Of a stretch of DNA of 64,000 nt, positions 53,928 to 64,000 are shown one piece after another. The position numbers and the translations under genes are program-made. Under the pieces are notes generated by a model. The model was given only the letters and a program-made list of their open reading frames with translations. It was not told where the DNA came from and did no database searches. Origin of the DNA: Pelomonas sp. Root1237 (GTDB taxonomy: Bacteria; Pseudomonadota; Gammaproteobacteria; Burkholderiales; Burkholderiaceae_C); the NCBI RefSeq assembly GCF_001425055.1, contig NZ_LMDK01000003.1, forward strand, positions 19,528-83,527, read 5' to 3'. Each line of letters opens with the position of its first letter. Position 1 is the first letter of the stretch.

Positions 53928-56288
53928 ATGACTGTTCTTCTTCCCCGTCGTCGACTGCTCGGCGCTGCCGCCTCTGGTGCGACGCTGCTGCTGAACGCTT
54001 CGCCTGCCAGCGCGGCCAAGGCAGAAGCACCGCGCTTTGCCATCGGCGAGAGCGACTTCCTGCTCGACGGCAAGCCGCTGCAGATCCGCTGCGGCGAGAT
54101 GCACTTCGCCCGCGTGCCGCGCGAGTACTGGAAGCACCGCCTGCAGGCCATCAAGGCCATGGGCATGAACACGGTGTGCGCCTACCTGTTCTGGAACTTC
54201 CACGAATGGCGCGAAGGCCAGTACCAATGGGAAGGCCAGCGCGACGCGGCTGAGTTCTGCCGGCAGGCGCAAGCCGAGGGCCTGTGGGTCATCCTGCGGC
54301 CAGGCCCCTATGCCTGTGCCGAATGGGAGATGGGCGGCCTGCCGTGGTGGCTGCTGAAGCACCCTGGCGACGCCTTCCTGCGCAGCCGCGACGACGCCTT
54401 CGTGCAACCCGTGCGGCGCTGGTTCAGGGAGGTCGGCCGGGTGCTGGCACCGATGCAGGTCAGCCAGGGCGGCCCCATCCTGATGGTGCAGGTGGAGAAC
54501 GAGTACGGCTTCCTGAACGACGACAAGGACTACATGCGCGTGATGCGCCAGGCCGTGCTGGACGGCGGCTTTGACGTGCCGCTGTTCCAGTGCAACCCGA
54601 CCAACGCGCTCGGCAAGACGCACATCCCGGAGCTGTTCAACGTGGCCAACTTCGGCAGCGACCCAGCGACCGGCTTCAAGGCGCTGGCGGCGCTGCAGAA
54701 AGGGCCGCTGATGTGTGGCGAGTACTACTCCGGCTGGTTCGACACCTGGGGCTCGCCGCACAAGCGCGGCGACAACGCCCGCGCCATCCAGGACATCGAC
54801 ACCATGCTGAAGGCCAACGGCTCGTTCAGCCTCTACATGGCCCATGGCGGCACGACGTTCGGCCTCTGGGGAGGCTGTGACCGGCCCTTCCGCCCCGACA
54901 CGACGAGCTATGACTACGACGCGCCCATCGGCGAGGCAGGCTGGGTGGGCGACAAGTTCCGCACTTACCGCGACTGCCTTGCCAAGCACCTGAAGCCGGG
55001 CGAGGTGCTGCCCGACCCGCCGGCCCGGCTGCCGGTGATGGCGATCCCTTCATTCACCCTCACCGAGACGGCGCCGGTGTTCGCCAATCTGCCGGCGCAA
55101 GCGATTGCCGCTGAGTCGCCCAGGAACATCGAGCACTACGACATCAGCCGCGGGCTGGTTGCCTATCGCGTCACGCTGCCGGCCGGCCCCGCCGGCAAGC
55201 TGGAGGCCGCGAACGCGCGCGACCTGGCCTGGGTCTTCGTCGGCGGCCGCCTGGCCGGCACGATGGACACGCGCTACCGCCGCTTCAGCGTCGACATCCC
55301 CGCGCGCAGCCGCGACACCGTGGTCGAGATCCTGCTGTACACGATTGCCCGCGTGAACTTCGGCATGGAGGTCCACGACCGCAAGGGCCTGCAGGGCCCG
55401 GTCATGTTGCGCACGTCGAAGACCGAGACGCAGGAACTCAAGGGCTGGGAGATCCGCGCCATCGACTTTGGCGCCGACAGCGACCTGCCGCCGCTGCGCT
55501 GGCAGTCCAAACGATTGGCCGGCCCCGCCTTCTGGCGCGGCAGCTTCGAAGCGACGGCAGCGGCCGATACCTTCCTGGACATGTCGAGCTGGGGCCAGGG
55601 CATCGTCTGGATCAACGGCCGCTGCCTGGGGCGCTACTGGAGCATCGGCCCGACGCAGACGATGTATCTGCCGGGGCCTTGGATCAATGCCGGCCGCAAC
55701 GAGGTCGTGGTGCTGGACCTGACCGGGCCGCGTGTCAACCGCATCGAAGGCAAGACCGCGCCCGTGCTCGACAAATTGCGGCCGGAGCTCGACCTGGCGC
55801 GGCCGCCCAGCAAGGCGCGCCCACGTCTGGCGGGGTTGACGCCGGTGCATGCCGGCCAGTTCGCCAGCGGCCCGGCCACGCAGGACGTGCGCTTTGCCGA
55901 GCCCGCCCGCGGCCGCCAGCTCTGCATCGAGGTGCTCGACACCTTCGACGGCAAGCCCCATGCGGCAATAGCCGAACTCGCGCTGCTCGACGCACAGGGC
56001 AAGCCGCTGAACCAGACGGCCTGGACCATCGCCTACGCCAGCAGCGAGGAGGCGCGCAAGGAAGACGGCGGCGCGCTGAATGCCATCAACGGTCAGGCGA
56101 CTGACTATTGGCACACGGCCTACAGCGGTACCGTCCGTCCCTCCGGTCCGCCGCGCCTCATCATCGACCTCGGCGCGCCGGCCGACATTGCCGGCTTGCG
56201 CTACACGCCGCGCCAGGGGCCGGACGGCGTCACCGGCCGAATCCGCCGCTACCGCGTGTTCGTCGGTGACAAACTGGTTGCTGAGTGA
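53928..56288 (+). CDS. GH35 beta-galactosidase with C-terminal F5/8-type (CBM32-like) domain
   Basis: Enzyme of 786 residues with a TAT-type signal (PRRRLLGAAASGATLLL). The GH35 barrel has the family motifs RCGEMHFARVPREYW, GMNTVCAYLFWNFHE, ILRPGPYACAEWEMGGLPWW (in parts), acid/base E192 in VQVENEYG and nucleophile E265 in CGEYYSGWFDTWG. A beta-sandwich region follows (TRYRRFSVDIPA, WGQGIVWINGRCLGRYW). The C-terminal 130 residues resemble an F5/8 discoidin-like domain (YASSEEARKEDGGALNAING, LIIDLGAPADIAGLRYTPRQ). It probably removes terminal beta-galactose from galactan or arabinogalactan side chains in the periplasm. Confidence 0.93.
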   Translation: MTVLLPRRRLLGAAASGATLLLNASPASAAKAEAPRFAIGESDFLLDGKPLQIRCGEMHFARVPREYWKHRLQAIKAMGMNTVCAYLFWNFHEWREGQYQWEGQRDAAEFCRQAQAEGLWVILRPGPYACAEWEMGGLPWWLLKHPGDAFLRSRDDAFVQPVRRWFREVGRVLAPMQVSQGGPILMVQVENEYGFLNDDKDYMRVMRQAVLDGGFDVPLFQCNPTNALGKTHIPELFNVANFGSDPATGFKALAALQKGPLMCGEYYSGWFDTWGSPHKRGDNARAIQDIDTMLKANGSFSLYMAHGGTTFGLWGGCDRPFRPDTTSYDYDAPIGEAGWVGDKFRTYRDCLAKHLKPGEVLPDPPARLPVMAIPSFTLTETAPVFANLPAQAIAAESPRNIEHYDISRGLVAYRVTLPAGPAGKLEAANARDLAWVFVGGRLAGTMDTRYRRFSVDIPARSRDTVVEILLYTIARVNFGMEVHDRKGLQGPVMLRTSKTETQELKGWEIRAIDFGADSDLPPLRWQSKRLAGPAFWRGSFEATAAADTFLDMSSWGQGIVWINGRCLGRYWSIGPTQTMYLPGPWINAGRNEVVVLDLTGPRVNRIEGKTAPVLDKLRPELDLARPPSKARPRLAGLTPVHAGQFASGPATQDVRFAEPARGRQLCIEVLDTFDGKPHAAIAELALLDAQGKPLNQTAWTIAYASSEEARKEDGGALNAINGQATDYWHTAYSGTVRPSGPPRLIIDLGAPADIAGLRYTPRQGPDGVTGRIRRYRVFVGDKLVAE

Positions 56289-56302
56289 ACAGAGGACTGA
56301 AC

Positions 56303-60888
<4,586 letters not shown>

Positions 60889-61009
60889 GGCGGCTCGCGC
60901 GCAAGGGACTTCGCTCAACAGCTTGCTCGTTGTGCGCCAGGGCCGACATTCTCTGGGCAAGAACGGATAGCCTGCGGCAGCCTTCGAGCCCTCTTTCCAG
61001 GAATGCGCC

Positions 61010-62011
61010 ATGACCCTAAGCCGCCGCACGCTGACGCTTGCCGTTTCCGCAGCCGCCTTCTGCCTTGCCGCACAGGGCGCGCTGGCCGCCGACAAGATTG
61101 CCCTCGTCGCGAAAAGCTCGGGCAACGGCTTCTTCGTTGCCGCCCATCAGGGTGCGCAGGAAGCCGCCAAGGCGCTCGGCGGCGTGGAGATCGTGCTGGC
61201 CAGCCCCGCCAAGGCCACGGCCGAGGGGCAGATCGAGGTCATCAACACGCTGATCGCGCAGAACGTCAAGGCCATCGTGGTGTCTGCCAACGACCCCGAC
61301 GCGCTGGTGCCGGTGCTCAAGAAGGCCATGGCGCGCGGCATCAAGGTGGTGTCCTTCGATTCGGCGGTGCGCAAGGATGGGCGGCTCGTGCATCTCGCGC
61401 CCTCGTCCAATGCGCTGATCGGCCAGAAGCTCGTGAGCCTCACGACCGACGCCATCGGCAGCAGCGGCGAGATCGCGGTGCTGTCGGCTACCGCGCAGGC
61501 CACCAACCAGAACCTCTGGATCGCCGAGATGAAGAAGGCGCTGGCCCAGCCGGCGGCCAAGGGCCTGAAGCTGGTCAGCGTGGTCTATGGCGACGACCAG
61601 ACCGACAAGAGCTATCGCGAGGCGCAGGGCCTGCTGAAGAGCTACCCCAACTTGAAGGCCATCGTCGCGCCGACGACCGTCGGCGTCGCGGCCGCCGCCA
61701 AGGCCGTGCAGGACGAGAAGAAGGTGGGCCAGGTCTTCGTCACCGGCCTGGGCCTGCCGTCGGAAATGGCCGGCCACGTGCACAGCGGCGTGGTGAAAAG
61801 CTTTGCCATCTGGAACCCCATCGACCTGGGCTACTGCGCCGTCTACATCGCTCATGGCCTGGTCAGCGGCAAGGCAACGGTGAGCGTGGGCGCGAAGATC
61901 GGCGTCGGCCGTGTCGGCACGGTCACGCTCGATACGAACAACGAGGCGGTGATGGCCGAGCCCTTCACCTACGACGCCGGCAATGTCGACAAGTTCGCCA
62001 AGTTCTTCTGA
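61010..62011 (+). CDS. rhaS: Sugar ABC transporter substrate-binding protein (rhamnose RhaS-like)
   Basis: Periplasmic binding protein of 333 residues. Sec signal MTLSRRTLTLAVSAAAFCLA ends near ALA-ADK. The body is a type 1 sugar-binding fold: KIALVAKSSGNGFFVAAHQG, GQIEVINTLIAQNVKAIVVS, SANDPDALVPVLKKAMARGI, VVSFDSAVRKDGRLVHL and QTDKSYREAQGLLKSYPNLK. This pattern is closest to rhamnose (RhaS) and autoinducer-2/ribose-type proteins. TCCAGGA lies before the ATG. It is followed by an ATPase and permease in overlapping frames, and lies beside rhamnose-related glycan genes, so rhamnose is the inferred ligand. Confidence 0.82.
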   Translation: MTLSRRTLTLAVSAAAFCLAAQGALAADKIALVAKSSGNGFFVAAHQGAQEAAKALGGVEIVLASPAKATAEGQIEVINTLIAQNVKAIVVSANDPDALVPVLKKAMARGIKVVSFDSAVRKDGRLVHLAPSSNALIGQKLVSLTTDAIGSSGEIAVLSATAQATNQNLWIAEMKKALAQPAAKGLKLVSVVYGDDQTDKSYREAQGLLKSYPNLKAIVAPTTVGVAAAAKAVQDEKKVGQVFVTGLGLPSEMAGHVHSGVVKSFAIWNPIDLGYCAVYIAHGLVSGKATVSVGAKIGVGRVGTVTLDTNNEAVMAEPFTYDAGNVDKFAKFF

Positions 62012-63545
62012 CCCGGCCGGGGTGCTCTGCCTGCGGGGCATCCACAAGCGCTTCGGGCCGACGCATGCATTGCGCGGCGTGGACCTCGAACTGAGGCCGG
62101 GCCAGGCGTTGGCCGTGATCGGCGAGAACGGCGCGGGCAAGTCGACGCTGGTCAAGATCCTCACCGGCGTCCACCAGCCCGACGAAGGCGAGCTGTGGCT
62201 GGACGGTCAGCCACTGCGCCTGCACGACACGCACGCCGCCCAGGCCGCCGGCATCGTCGCCGTGCACCAGGAAACGGTGATGTTCGACGAGCTGACGGCG
62301 GCGGAGAACATCTTCATCGGCCGCCAGCCCATGCGCGGGCCAGCGGCCTTGCGCGTCGTGGACTGGGCGACGATGAACCGCCTGGCCCAGCAGGTGCTGG
62401 ACGAGGTGGGCGCGGGCTTTGACGCCACGACACCGGTCCGGCAACTGAGCCTGGCGCAGCGGCACCTGATCGAGGTCGCGCGGGCCTTGTCGCACCAGGC
62501 CCGCGTCGTCATCCTGGACGAACCCACCGCCGCGCTGTCGCAGGCCGAGATCCGCGATTTCTACGGCATCGTGCGCGGGCTGCTGGCTCGCGGCGTGGCG
62601 GTGCTGTTCATCTCGCACAAGTTCGATGAGCTGTTCGCGGTCTGCGACAACTACGTGGTGCTGCGGGATGGCGCCTCGGTCGGCAGTGGCCGCATGAAAG
62701 AGGCCAGCGAGCCCGACCTGCTGCGCCTGATGGCCGGCCGCAGCATCGAGCAGGTGTATCCGCGCGTGGACACGCAACCCGGCGCGATCGTGCTGGAGGC
62801 GCGCGACCTCAGTCACCCGACTGAGTTCGACGGCATCAGCTTTGCGCTGCGGCGTGGCGAGATCCTGGGCTTCTACGGCCTGGTCGGCGCCGGACGCAGC
62901 GAGGTCATGCTGGCGTTGATGGGGCTGAAGCCGCTGGCCCGCGGCAGCATCGCCATCGATGGGCAGGAGCGGCTCATCCGTGATCCGGCCGATGCCATCG
63001 CACTGGGGTTGGCCTATGTGCCCGAGGAGCGGCAGCGCCAGGGCGGCATTCTCGATTTCTCGGTGCGGCACAACCTCAGCCTGGCCGCGCTGGCGGGGTC
63101 CAGCCATGCCGTGAAGGGCCAGGTCTCGCGCGGGCCCTGGCTGTCCGCCTTGCGCGAAAGCGCCTGGGCGCAGCGGCTGATCGAACGGCTGAACATCAAG
63201 ACCGCCAGCCAGGACACGCCGCTGTCCGGCCTCTCCGGTGGCAACCAGCAGAAGGTCGTCATCGGCAAGTGGTTGGGGCTGGCCCCGCGCATCGTCATCC
63301 TGGACGAACCCACCAAGGGCATCGACGTCGGCGCCAAGCAGGCCGTTTATCAACTGGTCGCGGAGATGGTGGCGCAGGGGCTGGCAGTCATCCTGGTGTC
63401 GTCCGAACTGCCCGAGGTGATGCACCTGGCCCACCGCGTGGTCGTCATGAAGCGTGGCCGGCAGGTGGCCGAGTTCCGGCGCGGCGAGGTGGATGCAGAA
63501 ACCATCGTGGCTGCGGCTTCGGGCCTGAGCAGGAACGCCGCATGA
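61983..63545 (+). CDS. rhaT: Sugar ABC transporter ATPase (rhamnose RhaT-like, duplicated nucleotide-binding domains)
   Basis: Cytoplasmic ATPase of 520 residues with two fused ABC domains. The first (about 13-245) has Walker A GENGAGKST, signature LSLAQRHLIEVARAL and Walker B VVILDEPTAALS. The second (about 258-510) has a degenerate Walker A (GLVGAGRSE), the VPEERQRQGGILDF loop and signature LSGGNQQKVVIGKWL, as in ribose/rhamnose/galactose importers. The ATG at 61983 overlaps the binding-protein gene by 29 nt. This is one continuous frame and may be translationally coupled. The following permease starts in its ATGA. Confidence 0.9.
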   Translation: MSTSSPSSSDPAGVLCLRGIHKRFGPTHALRGVDLELRPGQALAVIGENGAGKSTLVKILTGVHQPDEGELWLDGQPLRLHDTHAAQAAGIVAVHQETVMFDELTAAENIFIGRQPMRGPAALRVVDWATMNRLAQQVLDEVGAGFDATTPVRQLSLAQRHLIEVARALSHQARVVILDEPTAALSQAEIRDFYGIVRGLLARGVAVLFISHKFDELFAVCDNYVVLRDGASVGSGRMKEASEPDLLRLMAGRSIEQVYPRVDTQPGAIVLEARDLSHPTEFDGISFALRRGEILGFYGLVGAGRSEVMLALMGLKPLARGSIAIDGQERLIRDPADAIALGLAYVPEERQRQGGILDFSVRHNLSLAALAGSSHAVKGQVSRGPWLSALRESAWAQRLIERLNIKTASQDTPLSGLSGGNQQKVVIGKWLGLAPRIVILDEPTKGIDVGAKQAVYQLVAEMVAQGLAVILVSSELPEVMHLAHRVVVMKRGRQVAEFRRGEVDAETIVAAASGLSRNAA

Positions 63546-64000
63546 CGCGTCGCATGAATTGGCGCGATTTGGCGCTGGCCGCCGTCATCGGGGCCATCAC
63601 CTTGGCGGTGGGCCTGCGATCTCCGGTGTTTCTCACGCCGCGCAATGCACTGGATATCGCAAACGATTCGGCCCTGCTCGCCATCCTCGTCATCGGCCAG
63701 ATGCCCGTTCTGCTCACGCGCGGCATCGACCTCTCCGTGGCGTCCAACCTGGCCTTGACGGGCATGCTGGTGGCACTGTTCGGCAAGCTCTTTCCGGGTG
63801 CCGGCGCGCCGGTGTTGACCCTGCTTGCGCTGGCCCTCGGCGCGGCTCAGGGCGCCCTCAACGGCTGGCTGATCACGCGCTTCGAGCTGCCGCCCATCGT
63901 CGTCACCTTGGGCACCATGTCGGTCTATCGCGGCGCCATCTTCCTGGTCAGCGGCGGCGCCTGGGTCAACGACCAGGACATCCATGCGTCCATCAAGGCC
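63542..64000 (+). CDS. rhaP: Sugar ABC transporter permease (rhamnose RhaP-like), 3' end cut by window
   Basis: Visible part of 153 codons. Hydrophobic helices follow a short cytoplasmic leader (MNWRDLALAAVIGAITLAVG). The conserved permease motif of RbsC-like proteins VLLTRGIDLSVASNLALTGM and GAAQGALNGWLITRFELPPI are present, as is the GTMSVYRGAIFLVSGG stretch. The ATG overlaps the ATPase stop codon (ATGA). The rest, and a second permease if present, lie beyond the window. Confidence 0.86.
   Translation, partial: MTRRMNWRDLALAAVIGAITLAVGLRSPVFLTPRNALDIANDSALLAILVIGQMPVLLTRGIDLSVASNLALTGMLVALFGKLFPGAGAPVLTLLALALGAAQGALNGWLITRFELPPIVVTLGTMSVYRGAIFLVSGGAWVNDQDIHASIKA

Overview
The window is about 64 kb of high-GC DNA with tightly packed, often 4-nt-overlapping genes. 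The two-component proteins, the TonB receptors of the Xanthomonas/Caulobacter-like family, the LacI-controlled polysaccharide locus and the RhaSTP-type ABC importer together suggest a free-living or plant/soil-associated betaproteobacterium of the Burkholderiales (Roseateles/Mitsuaria/Pelomonas-like). That placement is an inference from gene content, not a phylogenetic result.

Region 1 (1-9480, minus strand) holds signalling genes. A four-gene operon encodes a TonB-dependent receptor, a periplasmic YfiR-like protein, a membrane hybrid histidine kinase with two receiver domains and an Hpt domain, and a response regulator with GAF, degenerate GGDEF and EAL domains that is cut by the window edge. 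Its gene order reads like a path from the outer membrane to c-di-GMP. A separate soluble PAS hybrid kinase lies upstream. Region 2 (9665-13744) is a small plus-strand operon (DUF1579 protein, MFS exporter, AraC-type regulator, tautomerase), followed by a minus-strand glutathione S-transferase. Region 3 (13875-18769, minus) is a NarX-like beta-propeller sensor kinase translationally coupled to an unusual protein, REC - LuxR-type HTH - HisKA - HATPase - REC, which is a DNA-binding response regulator and a hybrid kinase in one chain.

Region 4 (19189-39747, plus) is the most unusual part. It starts with a 3349-residue secreted protein made of 12 Ig-like domains, SpvB and FG-GAP/VCBS repeats, an Rhs repeat core and a variable AT-rich C-terminal tail. 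A translationally coupled small gene follows and is probably the immunity gene. Eleven genes of an atypical type II secretion / type IV pilus-like machine come next: PilO-, PilP-, secretin-, four pseudopilin-, GspF-, GspE-, PilM- and PilN-like proteins. The secretin carries an N-terminal TPR region and a C-terminal cohesin-like domain. The placement suggests, but does not prove, that this machine exports the giant Rhs protein. No prepilin peptidase gene is present in the window.

Region 5 (39803-64000) is a polysaccharide utilisation locus. It contains a LacI regulator with an MFS sugar transporter (minus strand); then, on the plus strand, a GH105 unsaturated uronyl hydrolase, a DUF2264 (GH154-like) enzyme, a DUF4861 protein, a TonB receptor, a BNR_4 seven-bladed-propeller enzyme, a second TonB receptor, a GH35 beta-galactosidase, an ExuT-like hexuronate transporter, a GH2 beta-galactosidase, and the start of a rhamnose-type ABC importer (binding protein, ATPase, truncated permease). 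Palindromic sites built on AACGTT lie in the two main promoter regions and are probably the LacI operators. The enzymes fit a glycan containing rhamnose, uronic acid and galactose, such as arabinogalactan-protein glycan or rhamnogalacturonan I. No sulfatase is visible, which argues against ulvan.
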